NCBI GenBank assembly: GCA_003987725.1
Contig: RXJH01000004.1
Coordinates: forward strand, 241,372 to 305,371
Direction of reading: 5' to 3'
Source of the DNA: Hyphomicrobium sp.
GTDB taxonomy: Bacteria > Pseudomonadota > Alphaproteobacteria > Rhizobiales > Hyphomicrobiaceae
Length of the DNA: 64,000 nucleotides
In this document: one piece after another, positions 1 to 8,678 of the stretch
Numbering within the stretch: position 1 is the first letter of the stretch
Layout: the number at the start of each line of letters is the position of its first letter
Notes under the pieces: model-generated
Database searches by the model: none
What the model saw: only the letters and a program-made list of their open reading frames with translations
Told to the model about the DNA's origin: nothing
Position numbers and translations under genes: made by a program

Positions 1-2
1 GG

Positions 3-71
3 CCGTCGTTCGACATCATCGACGGCTGGATCAGCAGGCTCCGGGCGGGACGGCCGCAGAGAGCGGACTGA
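3..71 (+). CDS. C-terminal end of an unidentified protein (partial)
   Basis: The frame beginning at base 3 is open from the window edge to a TGA at 69-71 and encodes 22 residues ending GRPQRAD. The residues (DIIDGWISRL) look like an ordinary amphipathic C-terminus. The start lies outside the window, so no function can be assigned. It converges on rpsU and the two are separated by the hairpin at 91-111, which supports a real gene end here. A chance open frame cannot be excluded. Confidence 0.4.
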   Translation, partial: PSFDIIDGWISRLRAGRPQRAD

Positions 72-78
72 AGCATCC

Positions 79-111
79 GCAAAACGAAAAGGCCCGCGAA
101 GATCGCGAGCC
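79..111 (-). terminator. Rho-independent terminator of rpsU
   Basis: Bases 91-111 form an inverted repeat (GGCCCGCGA / TCGCGAGCC with one mismatch). Read on the minus strand the hairpin is followed by TTTTCGTTTT, as expected for an intrinsic terminator just past the rpsU stop at 145. On the plus strand the following bases are only weakly T-rich. Confidence 0.75.
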
Positions 112-144
112 TTGAATATTTGCATAGCCGGAATCGGCTGGAGC

Positions 145-501
145 TTAGAAGCCGCTGCCGCCGCCAGCGCCGCCCTGGCCACCGCCGCTGCGGAAACCGC
201 CGCCGCCGAAGCCGCCGCCACCGCCTGCACCGCCACGACCGGCACCAGGACCGCCCTTACCACCGGGACCGCCACGCGCTACGGCGGGCTTGCTCGGCAG
301 GAGGCCTTCACGCTGCAATTTCTTACGTGCGAGCTTGCGGGCCCGGCGGATCGCCTCGGCCTTTTCGCGTGCTCTTTTTTCTGAAGGCTTTTCAAAATGG
401 CCGCGAAGTTTCATCTCGCGGAAAACGCCCTCGCGCTGCAATTTTTTCTTAAGCGCCTTGAGAGCCTGGTCAACGTTGTTGTCGCGAACGAGAACCTGCA
501 A
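145..501 (-). CDS. rpsU: 30S ribosomal protein S21 with glycine-rich tail
   Basis: Small-subunit ribosomal protein bS21, which in studied bacteria lies near the 16S 3' end and helps initiation. The first 70 or so residues match the family closely ([19 protein letters not shown], then a [20 protein letters not shown] basic helix). The product is about 118 residues against the usual 70-75; the extra C-terminus, from about residue 76, is almost pure glycine with A, R and F. The best start is TTG at 501, placed where family members begin (MQVLVRDN), with AGGA nine bases upstream; frames extending further upstream have no family similarity. A promoter-like sequence lies at 599-627 and a terminator at 91-111, so it is probably monocistronic. 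Confidence 0.93.
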   Translation of the reverse strand: MQVLVRDNNVDQALKALKKKLQREGVFREMKLRGHFEKPSEKRAREKAEAIRRARKLARKKLQREGLLPSKPAVARGGPGGKGGPGAGRGGAGGGGGFGGGGFRSGGGQGGAGGGSGF

Positions 502-598
502 GCAGTTGTATCCTCTAATGAATCCGGATTGTCGGGATGCACAAAAACACCGACGCCGGTGGGTTTGCCGCCGGGGCCCGCGCTTCTTTTCTGGCGGT

Positions 599-627
599 CT
601 TGTAGCAAACACAACGAGGATTGGCAA
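599..627 (-). promoter_or_regulatory. Probable sigma70-type promoter of rpsU
   Basis: On the minus strand TTGCCA (bases 627-622) and TACAAG (604-599) are separated by exactly 17 bases, five and four matches to the -35 and -10 consensus. It lies about 100 bases upstream of the rpsU TTG codon, leaving a leader of roughly 90 bases. The call is by pattern only. Confidence 0.5.
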
Positions 628-737
628 TCGGGTCTGCGCGGGGGGCGATGCGGGGGGAACGGGGCGGCCTCCCACTTGTTGTTGTTCGCTTTTTGGATGG
701 GAATCGTGAAAACGGGAATAGGGGGAGAACAATTCGC

Positions 738-1289
738 ATGAACGAACCGGGATTCTTCGGGCGTACGCTCGAATCGTTTGTTTTGGGGTCGGTCGCGGCT
801 CTTGCGGCGGCGGCGCTCGGCGTCGGCCCGGTGCGGGCGGACGCGGCGTGCATCAAGCTGTCGGACGTCGAGATCGTGCAACTCCTGAACAGGTGGAGGA
901 CCGAATTCGCGAGTGGCGATCCAGATCGTGTTTCGGCGCTCTATGCGGACGGTGCATCGCTGACTGCGACGAAGGACGGCGCAGCCCACCAAGGGAAAGA
1001 AGCGATCCACGCCTATTTCAAAGATCTGCTGGCCAAACGGCCGACGGTTTCGATCAGGCCGTCATCGCTGACCTCCGATTGCGGGACCGCAGTGGTCAGC
1101 GGTCCTGTGGTCTATCGCATCACCGGCGAGCGGAAGGGAACGCGCGCGGTTCTCGGGGGGACCTACACGGCGGAGTATGCGCTCAGAGACGGGAAGTGGT
1201 GGATCGTTCGTCATTCGCTCGCCGCGGACCGACGTAGTCTTGCAAATCCGGTCGGCGATCCGGCGGGTAAGCCGTCGCCACCGCTATAG
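738..1289 (+). CDS. Exported SnoaL-like/DUF4440-type protein
   Basis: A 183-residue protein. An N-terminal hydrophobic stretch ([23 protein letters not shown]) looks like a signal peptide ending near residue 35. The remainder has the layout of the NTF2-like/SnoaL fold: [19 protein letters not shown] early, then [20 protein letters not shown] and a C-terminal [10 protein letters not shown] strand. Such proteins are often annotated as ketosteroid isomerase-like, but function varies and no substrate can be inferred. The start ATG at 738 has GGGGGAG seven bases upstream. It is divergent from rpsU and convergent with the GH3 gene. Confidence 0.8.
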   Translation: MNEPGFFGRTLESFVLGSVAALAAAALGVGPVRADAACIKLSDVEIVQLLNRWRTEFASGDPDRVSALYADGASLTATKDGAAHQGKEAIHAYFKDLLAKRPTVSIRPSSLTSDCGTAVVSGPVVYRITGERKGTRAVLGGTYTAEYALRDGKWWIVRHSLAADRRSLANPVGDPAGKPSPPL

Positions 1290-1313
1290 GCCCAGAGCGG
1301 CGGGCGGTTCAGC

Positions 1314-2678
1314 TCAGGGGGAGACGGACGGCGCGGTCCGCTCCGCCTGAAGCGGGGCCGAAGGCGGCAGCTCGCGGTCGTCGACGAAGACGTATCGCTT
1401 CAGTCTTTCGCTGGACTCGTTCTCGCGGGCGAGCACCATCTCGCCTTTGACGTCCGCCTCGATCAATGCCGACATCAGAACGTCGTAGTGCGCATCGAGC
1501 GCGCAGAGCAGGATCAGGTCGATGCCGGCGTTCAGCGCCTTTACGGCGGCGCCGCCCAGCCCGTCCTTCGAGCCGGTCACCGCGCCCATGCTGAAATCGT
1601 CCGTGATCAAAAGTCCGTCGTTTTCGAAGCGAGGTCTGATGACCCCGTTGATGACTGCCTCGGAGAATGACGCGGGCGTTGCCTTATCGATCGCATCGAC
1701 GCGGACGTGGCCGACCATGGTCGCAATTCCGGGCTCCGTCATGACGCGGCGAAACGGCAGCCAGTCGCTGAGCTCGAGCTGACTTTGTTTTGCGGTGAGT
1801 TCGCCCGAAGCGACGTGGGTGTCGCGCGCGACCCGGCCGAGGCCCGGGAAATGCTTCAGCGTGCAAATGATGTTGAATTTCGTCAGCGTGTCGCAATACC
1901 AACCGGCGACCTTGGCGACGAGGTAGGGATCGCTGTCGATGGCGCGCCAATAGATGCGCGTTTCGCCGTCATCGCGGGACGGCGTGCCGAGCCGCAGATC
2001 GACAACGGGTCCGAAGTTCATGGTGATGCCGAGGCGATCGAGTTCGCGGGCTTGTGCCTCTGCGTAATCGCGCACGGCTTTTTCGCGTTCGCTGTCGGTC
2101 TTGAGCTTGGCGATGATCATCCCAAGCGTCGGCTGCCATTTGAGCGGCGGGGAGAGGCGCGAGACGTACCCACCTTCCTGATCCGCCGCGACGATGAGAC
2201 GTGGCAGGCCCTGCGCTCTTCGGATGTCTTGCAGGTCTTGAATGTCTTTGGCGACGTCGGCGGCTTTCCGGCCACGCACGTTGCGATCGGTGATGAAGAT
2301 GCCGGCGATCGCCTTTTTCTCGACGAGCGGCTTCACCTCGGAAAAGCTTGCGAAGCCGACGACGAGCCGATTGCCGAGGCGCTCGAGGCGGGCGGGGTCG
2401 GATGCCAGGATCTGGTCCCTGGTCAGGAGCTTCACGGGGCGTTGCGGCGTTCCTTGCGTCGCCGCCTGCGCTTTGGCAGCCGCGGCGGCGTTCGCGCGTA
2501 GTGCCAGTATGCGATTCCGGCGATAGATGCGGGCCGCCTTATAGCGGGCGCGGGCTGAATATCTTGGCTGGTATTTGCGCGCATAGGCCGCATTCGCGTC
2601 ACTGCTTCCTTCACATGCCGGCAACAGCGTCACCGAAAGGAAGGCAAGAAGAACTGTCCGGGCAATGGCGTGGATCAT
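1314..2678 (-). CDS. Exported glycoside hydrolase family 3 protein (NagZ-like)
   Basis: About 454 residues. The core has GH3 beta-N-acetylhexosaminidase hallmarks: KHFPGLGRVARDTH corresponds to the NagZ KHFPGHG..DSH loop that carries the catalytic His, and LLITDDFSMGAV carries the nucleophile Asp. NagZ releases GlcNAc from anhydromuropeptides and is normally cytoplasmic. This protein instead starts with a hydrophobic segment ending in a lipobox-like LLPAC (Cys about residue 22), so it is probably an envelope lipoprotein. The start at 2678 is chosen because it places the signal at the N-terminus; an open extension to 2726 adds 16 residues. Substrate specificity is inferred from motifs only. 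Confidence 0.85.
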   Translation of the reverse strand: MIHAIARTVLLAFLSVTLLPACEGSSDANAAYARKYQPRYSARARYKAARIYRRNRILALRANAAAAAKAQAATQGTPQRPVKLLTRDQILASDPARLERLGNRLVVGFASFSEVKPLVEKKAIAGIFITDRNVRGRKAADVAKDIQDLQDIRRAQGLPRLIVAADQEGGYVSRLSPPLKWQPTLGMIIAKLKTDSEREKAVRDYAEAQARELDRLGITMNFGPVVDLRLGTPSRDDGETRIYWRAIDSDPYLVAKVAGWYCDTLTKFNIICTLKHFPGLGRVARDTHVASGELTAKQSQLELSDWLPFRRVMTEPGIATMVGHVRVDAIDKATPASFSEAVINGVIRPRFENDGLLITDDFSMGAVTGSKDGLGGAAVKALNAGIDLILLCALDAHYDVLMSALIEADVKGEMVLARENESSERLKRYVFVDDRELPPSAPLQAERTAPSVSP

Positions 2679-2774
2679 TCGCTCGACAATGCTGCCTTGA
2701 GACCGTCCGCTGGACACGTGCAACAAGCGTTAGGCCTGCTTTTGCGCGACGCCCAGCTTCGAGGCGTATTAATC

Positions 2775-3635
2775 TCAATAAATTCTGACGGGAAAGTAGC
2801 GTTGAACGAGTTCTTCGAACCGCCCCGATGCCCTGACCCGGTCCAGAGCTTTGTTCAGCAAGAGCCTAATTCCAGGGTCGGATTTTGGTACGGCGATTGC
2901 GATACCATCGCCGAAGAACTTCGGTTCCAGATAGGGGCCACCGCGCATTTCGCAGCACTGCCGCGACAAGGTTCCATTGAGCCAAAAGGCGAGGGATATG
3001 CCGTCGTCGAATATGAAATCGGCCTTCCCGGCAGCAAGCGCCTCACGCGCCAAATCGGCGTTCTCGTAAATTGCCAGCGGGCTGTCGCGGAAGAAGGCTT
3101 TGAGGAAAGCCTCGTGTGCGGTGCCGCGCGCGACGGCGATGCGCTTTCCGTCGAGGCCGCTTGGAGACATTTCGACTTGCGGCTCGTCCTTGCGCCCGGC
3201 GAACCGGCCCGGAGTGTGGAAATAGCGGTCGGTGAAGTCGACGTCCTTCAATGCGGATACGGTGACCTTGTGCGCGGCGATGACGGCGTCGGCCTCGCCC
3301 TTCTTCAGGTCGGTGAAAAGTTCTTCCCAGGGGCGGGCTTTGATATCGCAGGACGTGCCGAGCTCTAAGCAAATGGCGCGCGCGAGATCGATGTTGAAGC
3401 CGACAAGCACGCCGTCCTCGTCGTAGAAATTGAAAGGCGGGAAGTCGCTGTCGGTCAGGAAGCGGATGACGACCCGGCGGGTGGGTGCAGCGTCGGCGGG
3501 TGGTGGGGTGGACGCTGCCGCAACTCGCACGGGCGCCGCGTCGCCGGACATCGCTTCGACGGAATAGCCGATGGCCAAAGCCATGAAGGCCGTGGCGGCG
3601 AGAAAAATGTCTCGAACGCGCTTTCGAGCCTTCAT
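2775..3635 (-). CDS. Periplasmic solute-binding protein, family 3 (amino-acid type)
   Basis: A 286-residue exported protein: signal-like segment (FLAATAFMALAIGYSV), a low-complexity linker of A, P and T, then the SBP_bac_3 fold. Typical features are RFLTDSDFPPFNFYDEDGVLVGFNIDLARAI near the mature N-terminus, RIAVARGTAHEAFL in the middle and a closing LNKALDRVRASGRFEELVQRYF. Such proteins deliver polar amino acids to ABC transporters, but no permease or ATPase gene is adjacent, so it is an orphan receptor or serves a distant transporter. The start at 3635 has GAGGAAGG directly upstream; a GTG at 3683 would add 16 charged residues before the signal and is less likely. Confidence 0.85.
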   Translation of the reverse strand: MKARKRVRDIFLAATAFMALAIGYSVEAMSGDAAPVRVAAASTPPPADAAPTRRVVIRFLTDSDFPPFNFYDEDGVLVGFNIDLARAICLELGTSCDIKARPWEELFTDLKKGEADAVIAAHKVTVSALKDVDFTDRYFHTPGRFAGRKDEPQVEMSPSGLDGKRIAVARGTAHEAFLKAFFRDSPLAIYENADLAREALAAGKADFIFDDGISLAFWLNGTLSRQCCEMRGGPYLEPKFFGDGIAIAVPKSDPGIRLLLNKALDRVRASGRFEELVQRYFPVRIY

Positions 3636-3774
3636 ACCTTCCTCATGCTCCCGTTGGCGCCAGTCTTTTCCGGCGGCCTTCACTTTGAACGTCTTTCAAA
3701 TCTGCACATCTTGAGCATATAGTTCGTGACTGGCTCGGCGATGGCGGTCGCCGCGGGGGCAACCAGGGGCTTGA

Positions 3775-5295
3775 ATGTTCGGGGCTCGGTCAAAGACGCC
3801 GGCTGTGCGTGCTGTCCGCACGTCGCGCGGTCATCTCCGGGGACCTGCGTCCCCCCGTTCGCAGTTCCATCGCGATATTGGGCAACTTGACCGCGCGGTC
3901 AACGATTTGAGGCGCCGCGCCCCGGACTTTTCCGCGGCTTCTCCGCTTCTCGCGTGGCAGCGCGCCGTTCTGCTGTCTGCGCTTTCGGCACTGACGGCAG
4001 GGCTGATCCTGCTCGAGGACTTCGGCCTCGTCCTCTGGTCGCTGACCATCACGATCCCATTCTTCATGATTTCGGGGCTTCGTCTGGCAGCGTTTTGGCG
4101 TGCTCTGAGGAGCCGCCGGGGACGATCGAAATCTCCTGCCTTCGACCGCCGCTACGACAAATGGCTGCCGACGTTTTCGGTGCTCATTCCGCTTTATCGG
4201 GAAGTCGCGGTCGTGCCCGGCCTGGTCGATGCCCTGGGGCGTCTCGACTATCCGCAGGAGCTCTTGGAGATTCTGTTCATCACCGAGGCGGACGATCATG
4301 CGACGCGGCGCGCGATCGGCAGCGCGAAGCTTCATCCGAACATGCGAACGGTAACGGTTCCGCCCGGGCAGCCAAAGACCAAGCCGCGGGCGCTGAACTA
4401 CGCTCTGCAGGATGCGCGCGGCGCGCTCGTCGCCGTCTTCGATGCGGAGGATCAGCCGGAACCGGGTCAGCTTCGCCGGGCTGCGCACGCGTTCATCGAT
4501 GGAGGGCCGCGGCTCGCGTGCGTGCAGGCGCGGCTCGCCGTTGCGAATGCGAACGATTCCTTCTTCAGCCGTCAGTTCGCACTCGAGTATGCGGCGCTCT
4601 TTCGAGGCTTGCTTCCGGCGCTCGACTACTTGCGCTGGGCAATTCCGCTCGGCGGCACATCAAATCATTTCAGGCGGGACGTTCTTCTGAAATGCGGCGG
4701 CTGGGATCCGTTCAACGTCACGGAAGACGCTGATCTTGGAATTCGCCTAGCTCGTCTCGGATATGAAGTGTCCATCATCGATTCCGAGACGATGGAAGAA
4801 GCGCCGACGACCTGGCAGGCGTGGCTGGGTCAGCGCACGCGGTGGATCAAGGGTTGGATGCAGACGTATCTCGTGCACATGCGCCGGCCCACGCGCCTGT
4901 GGCGCGATCTTGGTCCGTGGCGGTTTGCCGGTTTTCAGGTGACGATCTGCGCGATGCTCGTCTCGATGCTTTGTCATCCCTGGTTCTATGTCTTCGCGGC
5001 GATATATGGCGCACTCGGGATGCGCGTGCTGCCGGACAGCGATTTCCTGCTTTGGCTGTGCGGCGTTAATTTCGCGACGGGGTATATTGCGGCGGCGTCG
5101 CTCATCGCGGTCACGTCGGCCGGGACGGGGACGCCGCGACGGCTCATCTCCATTTTGTTTCTGCCGGTCTATTGGCTCGCGATTTCATTCGCGGCGTATC
5201 GCGCGATCATCGACCTCGTGCTTCGACCTTTTTATTGGGAGAAGACCGTGCACGGGGTCAGCCCAAGCCATGGTCTGGAAAAGCAGCGTCCGTAA
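3775..5295 (+). CDS. Membrane glycosyltransferase, family 2 (cellulose-synthase-like)
   Basis: A 506-residue inner-membrane GT2. Two hydrophobic segments lie near residues 60-105, a cytoplasmic catalytic domain at about 120-370 and three or four further spans in the C-terminal 130 residues. Catalytic signatures are visible in order: VLIPLYRE, TEADD, DAEDQPEPG (D-x-D type metal/nucleotide site), TEDADLGIRLARLGY and QRTRWIKGWMQT (Q-x-x-R-W). This is the architecture of processive beta-glycan synthases. No partner gene (periplasmic subunit or c-di-GMP protein) is adjacent, so the polymer is unknown. The start ATG at 3775 is preceded by AGGGGC. Confidence 0.88.
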   Translation: MFGARSKTPAVRAVRTSRGHLRGPASPRSQFHRDIGQLDRAVNDLRRRAPDFSAASPLLAWQRAVLLSALSALTAGLILLEDFGLVLWSLTITIPFFMISGLRLAAFWRALRSRRGRSKSPAFDRRYDKWLPTFSVLIPLYREVAVVPGLVDALGRLDYPQELLEILFITEADDHATRRAIGSAKLHPNMRTVTVPPGQPKTKPRALNYALQDARGALVAVFDAEDQPEPGQLRRAAHAFIDGGPRLACVQARLAVANANDSFFSRQFALEYAALFRGLLPALDYLRWAIPLGGTSNHFRRDVLLKCGGWDPFNVTEDADLGIRLARLGYEVSIIDSETMEEAPTTWQAWLGQRTRWIKGWMQTYLVHMRRPTRLWRDLGPWRFAGFQVTICAMLVSMLCHPWFYVFAAIYGALGMRVLPDSDFLLWLCGVNFATGYIAAASLIAVTSAGTGTPRRLISILFLPVYWLAISFAAYRAIIDLVLRPFYWEKTVHGVSPSHGLEKQRP

Positions 5296-5296
5296 G

Positions 5297-5647
5297 CTAC
5301 TTCGTCTTGCCGAAAGCTTTTCGCAGCTCGTCTTTGGCGCGGTCGAGGGTCTGCCGCCGTTTCGCGCTCAGGTTCTTGCCCGCGCGATTAATGTAGAAAT
5401 TGAGCATGGACATCGCCGATTGGAACGGCGTCGTCTTGCGCCTGTGGCTTCGTTCCGCGGAGCGCTTCAGCGATTGCGCGATCTCGGCTGGCTTCCTTGC
5501 AAATACGTGGCTTTCGAGATCGAGCGCGTCGCTCTTTTCGGTAACTTCAGCGGACCACAGGTGCTTAGACCGGTTCTGCGATTTCTTGTGAACGCCGTGC
5601 GGACGATGTTTGACCTCATGTTTCGATTGATTTTGGCTCTGTCGCAA
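5297..5647 (-). CDS. DUF3175 family protein
   Basis: About 116 residues. The C-terminal half matches the pattern I recall for DUF3175: WSAEVTEKSDALDLE, VFARKPAEIAQSLKRSAE, then SMLNFYINRAGKNLSAKRR and AKDELRKAFGK. The family is uncharacterised. There is no ATG at the head of the frame; a TTG at 5647 with AAAGGA seven bases upstream is the best start and gives a short basic, Gln/Ser/His-rich leader. It converges with the glycosyltransferase gene (one base between stops) and is divergent from cfa. Confidence 0.75.
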   Translation of the reverse strand: MRQSQNQSKHEVKHRPHGVHKKSQNRSKHLWSAEVTEKSDALDLESHVFARKPAEIAQSLKRSAERSHRRKTTPFQSAMSMLNFYINRAGKNLSAKRRQTLDRAKDELRKAFGKTK

Positions 5648-5806
5648 ATGACAATCCTTTAGACTGACTTTACTGCGTTGCCCCAATACGCGTGAAAAAC
5701 CAGAGATGGTCTTTTAGGTTCCTATTGGCGGATCGTGGTTGGTTCGGAACCAAACAGCGTTCCCGCTTGTTTTGCTTGGTTGTTCGGCTTCAGCTGTGCA
5801 TCACCG

Positions 5807-7057
5807 ATGAAACGCGCATTACAATCCCTTCTCAATCGATGTGTTCAAACGGGTTCTTTAGCGCTTGAGCTTCCCGGGGGCGAGCGGCTCTCGGCAGGCG
5901 ACGGAAGCGGGTTGCCGCTGATCGTCAAGTTGATGGACTCCAGGGCCGGACTAGAGCTTTTCTTCAATCCCCAAATGGCGCTCGGCGAACTCTTTACAGA
6001 CGGGCGGTTGAAGGTTTCCGGCGGGTCGATTTACGATCTGCTCGAACTCTTGGGCCGGAATCTACACAGTCTCACGCCACCGCAGTTCGGGCATGTGCGC
6101 AGCGTTTTGCGCAATACGATCGGACGGTGGAACTTGCGGAACTCGCGGCGGCGGGCGCGGGCCAATGTTCATCACCATTACGATATCGACGATCGCATCT
6201 ACGCGTTGTTTCTCGATTCCGACCGTCAATATTCGTGTGCTTACTTCGAGGTTCCAGGGCAGAGCCTGGATGCGGCCCAGCTCGCCAAGAAACGGCATAT
6301 CGCGGCGAAGCTGCTCATCAAACCCGAAGACACAGTACTGGACATCGGCAGCGGCTGGGGTGGCCTCGCGCTTTATCTTGCCGATATTGCCGGCGCCAAC
6401 GTCACCGGGCTGACGCTATCGCCCGAGCAGCTCAAGGTGGCGCAGCGCCGGGCCAGCGAGCGCGGCCTCAGCTCGCATGTCGAATTCCGTCTCGAAGACT
6501 ATCGTGCGCTCAGCGATCACTTCGACCGGATCGTTTCCGTCGGCATGTTCGAGCATGTCGGCCTCAAGGACTACGATACGTACTTCGAAGTCGTTCGGCG
6601 AAGTCTCAAGGACGACGGCGTCGCCTTGCTCCATTCCATCGGCCGCATGGACGGGCGATGTGCGATGAACCCCTGGTTCGCAAAATACATCTTTCCGGGG
6701 AGCTACGTACCGTCGCTCGCTGAGGTGCTTCCCGCGATCGAGAGGGCGGGACTCATCGTTACGGATGTCGAGATCCTTCGGCTTCATTATGCGGATACGC
6801 TTTCAGCGTGGCGCAGCCGGTTTCTGGCGCATCGCGAGGAAGCGGCCGCCGTGCTCGACGAGCGTTTCTGCCGAATGTGGGAATTCTATCTGGCAGCAGC
6901 GGAAGCCGGGTTTCGCTACGGCGGACTCATGGTGTTCCAGATGCAGCTCGCGAAGACTGTCGACGCCGTGCCGCGCGTCCGCGACTATATGAGCGCGGAA
7001 GAGGAAAAGCTGCGCAGCCGCGAGCAGGAAGTGCATCTAACCGTCGCCGCTGAGTGA
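5807..7057 (+). CDS. cfa: Cyclopropane-fatty-acyl-phospholipid synthase family methyltransferase
   Basis: A 416-residue enzyme that transfers a methylene group from S-adenosylmethionine to unsaturated acyl chains of membrane phospholipids. It has the family N-terminal domain (about residues 1-110), the HYDIDD motif, and the SAM site VLDIGSGWGGLALYLA at about residue 190. Further family signatures are SVGMFEHVG and the C-terminal FRYGGLMVFQMQLAK. The ATG at 5807 is chosen as it fits the family N-terminus, although its ribosome binding site is poor; a GTG at 5735 is an alternative. It converges with the acyltransferase gene, so both neighbours concern membrane lipids. Confidence 0.9.
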   Translation: MKRALQSLLNRCVQTGSLALELPGGERLSAGDGSGLPLIVKLMDSRAGLELFFNPQMALGELFTDGRLKVSGGSIYDLLELLGRNLHSLTPPQFGHVRSVLRNTIGRWNLRNSRRRARANVHHHYDIDDRIYALFLDSDRQYSCAYFEVPGQSLDAAQLAKKRHIAAKLLIKPEDTVLDIGSGWGGLALYLADIAGANVTGLTLSPEQLKVAQRRASERGLSSHVEFRLEDYRALSDHFDRIVSVGMFEHVGLKDYDTYFEVVRRSLKDDGVALLHSIGRMDGRCAMNPWFAKYIFPGSYVPSLAEVLPAIERAGLIVTDVEILRLHYADTLSAWRSRFLAHREEAAAVLDERFCRMWEFYLAAAEAGFRYGGLMVFQMQLAKTVDAVPRVRDYMSAEEEKLRSREQEVHLTVAAE

Positions 7058-7069
7058 CCTGACGACTTC

Positions 7070-7807
7070 TCAGGTGTTTCCGGTCCTCGTCTCTTGCGAC
7101 GTCGAAGTGTCGAGCTTCGGCTCTTTTGCTTGCGCGATTTCGTAGGCCCGGCTTGTCACAGCATTCAGCGCATTCTCGACCTCGCGCCGCTTGTTTTCGA
7201 GTTCGTCTGCATCGGCGTCCGGAGCGACGAAAATCGGATCTCCGGCGACGAGTGCAAGATCGGAGAACGGCAGATTGATCGTCATCTTGCTCCAGGAATT
7301 CAGTACGAAAAACCTGGAGGTCGCGGCGGCGATCGGGATAATCGGGCGTCCGGAGAGGCGTGCCAGCATGACGATGCCTTCGCCGGCGTGACGCGGTCGG
7401 GAGGGTGGGACGTCCGCCGTCATGGCAACGATCGTCCCTTCCTCGAGGGCACGCACCGCCGCGCGGAGGGCATACGCACCGCCGCGATTCCGTTTGCGGT
7501 GACCTGCTCCTGCACCACGAATTGCCGAGATGCCGAAGGGACGGAGAAAATGGGCGACGATCTCGCCGTCGCCGTGGCGTGAAACCATCGCGGCGACTTT
7601 GTATTCGCGGGTGTTGACGTCGGCCAGCATCATGAACTGACCGTGCCACATCGCAAAGATGAAGGGGACCTGGGAACGAAGATCGTCAAGGAACGTGGCA
7701 GGCTGGTAGATTGGCCGAGAGGTTTTTTTGACGGTGTTGATCAGCCCGACAACCACGCGGCCGGCGATCGCTGCCAGAAACTTATTTTTTCTCGATACAC
7801 GAGCCAT
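7070..7807 (-). CDS. Lysophospholipid acyltransferase family protein (DUF374)
   Basis: A 245-residue protein of the DUF374 branch of the acyltransferase superfamily. It shows an N-terminal hydrophobic helix, FAMWHGQFMML in place of the classical HX4D box, VSRHGDGEIVAHFLRPFG, RGAGAGHRKRNRGG and TADVPPSRPRHAGEGIVMLARLSGRPIIP. Related proteins transfer acyl chains in lipid or lipid A metabolism, but the acceptor here is unknown. The start at 7807 gives MARVSRKNKF. The C-terminal tail is Thr/Ser rich. It converges with cfa. Confidence 0.82.
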   Translation of the reverse strand: MARVSRKNKFLAAIAGRVVVGLINTVKKTSRPIYQPATFLDDLRSQVPFIFAMWHGQFMMLADVNTREYKVAAMVSRHGDGEIVAHFLRPFGISAIRGAGAGHRKRNRGGAYALRAAVRALEEGTIVAMTADVPPSRPRHAGEGIVMLARLSGRPIIPIAAATSRFFVLNSWSKMTINLPFSDLALVAGDPIFVAPDADADELENKRREVENALNAVTSRAYEIAQAKEPKLDTSTSQETRTGNT

Positions 7808-7970
7808 TCTTTGAACCAGCGCGCTACCTTTGAAAATGACCGCGAGCTAGTAACGCTCGTGGCACTATAAAAGTACCTCATTCAGGCGAGGGCGCAATCC
7901 CGCCAGCATCGCCGGTTCACAATCTTGGGATGACATTCTTTCGCAACAAATGCTCAGCTGGATCGATGTC

Positions 7971-8117
7971 TCAGCCGAGCATTTCGATACCGACACTCAC
8001 GAGGATCGCGCACGTTGTTGCGGCGACAGCGCATAAGAGTGTGAGGAAGACATAGTAGCCGTCCGATGCGGCTGTCTCGATCTCATCGAACCGGATTTTT
8101 CCTGCCTGCTTCGGCAT
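7971..8117 (-). CDS. Small single-span membrane protein
   Basis: A 48-residue protein starting MPKQAGKIRFDEIETAASDG, followed by one strongly hydrophobic span (YYVFLTLLCAVAATTCAILVSVGIEML) that ends at the C-terminus, giving a tail-anchored layout. No homologue is recognised. The frame stays open to 8366, so a longer product is formally possible, but the upstream part looks non-coding. The ribosome binding site is weak. Confidence 0.5.
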   Translation of the reverse strand: MPKQAGKIRFDEIETAASDGYYVFLTLLCAVAATTCAILVSVGIEMLG

Positions 8118-8489
8118 TCTTGAACTCAAAGGTGGCTGCGTTCCTGGAAGCGAGTCCGGCGAGATAAACGTCCGTTCATCTACATTCAAGCCCGTGCGGC
8201 TGAATTGACACGGAGGATGCGGCACTTGTTCACACCGCTTGCAAAAAAAAGGATGGGTCAGGCGTGCCCAGGCGGCGTGAAAGACCTTCGCAAGCGCGGC
8301 TTTCAACGCGTCCGATCGAATGGGGGTTCCGCACCCGAGGGTCCCAATCCGTTTCTCCATTCGCAATCCGTGATCGGCCGCACATGAAGTTCACGGATGC
8401 ATTCATCCAAAATTCAGACCGCGAGTCAGAAAACGGGTCTGCACGGCATGAAGATCAATTTGCTCGTGCGAAGCGTTTCACGGGGGTGC
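8118..8489. other. Stretch without a convincing gene
   Basis: These 372 bases between two tiny genes contain only overlapping frames with unconvincing composition. The minus-strand extension of the 48-residue protein includes a cysteine-rich stretch (FFCKRCEQVPHPPC), but no good start or family match was seen. Promoters for the flanking small genes probably lie here. Confidence 0.4.
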
Positions 8490-8678
8490 ATGATGGAAAA
8501 ATTTCGCGTGGTCGTCTGGTGTGAATCCTGTCGTGGCGACGACGAGGGGTGCTTCGGTGGCGGCAACGAAGTGATGCAGGGCGCCTTCGAGTCGTTTGAA
8601 GCGGCGGAGCAGGCTGGCCTTCATTACTGCGCGGACCTGCCATACCAGTATCGCATCGTGCATGCGGGGCCGGTCTAG
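8490..8678 (+). CDS. Small hypothetical protein, cysteine-containing
   Basis: A 62-residue soluble protein (MMEKFRVVVWCESCRGDDEG...). A CxxC pair lies at residues 11-14 and two further cysteines follow, but the spacing is not that of a known zinc finger. The N-terminal FRVVVWCESC and the C-terminal YQYRIVHAGPV look like beta strands. GGGGG lies three bases before the first ATG; an in-frame ATG at 8493 is adjacent. Its stop overlaps the stop of the convergent gene by four bases. Function unknown. Confidence 0.55.
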   Translation: MMEKFRVVVWCESCRGDDEGCFGGGNEVMQGAFESFEAAEQAGLHYCADLPYQYRIVHAGPV

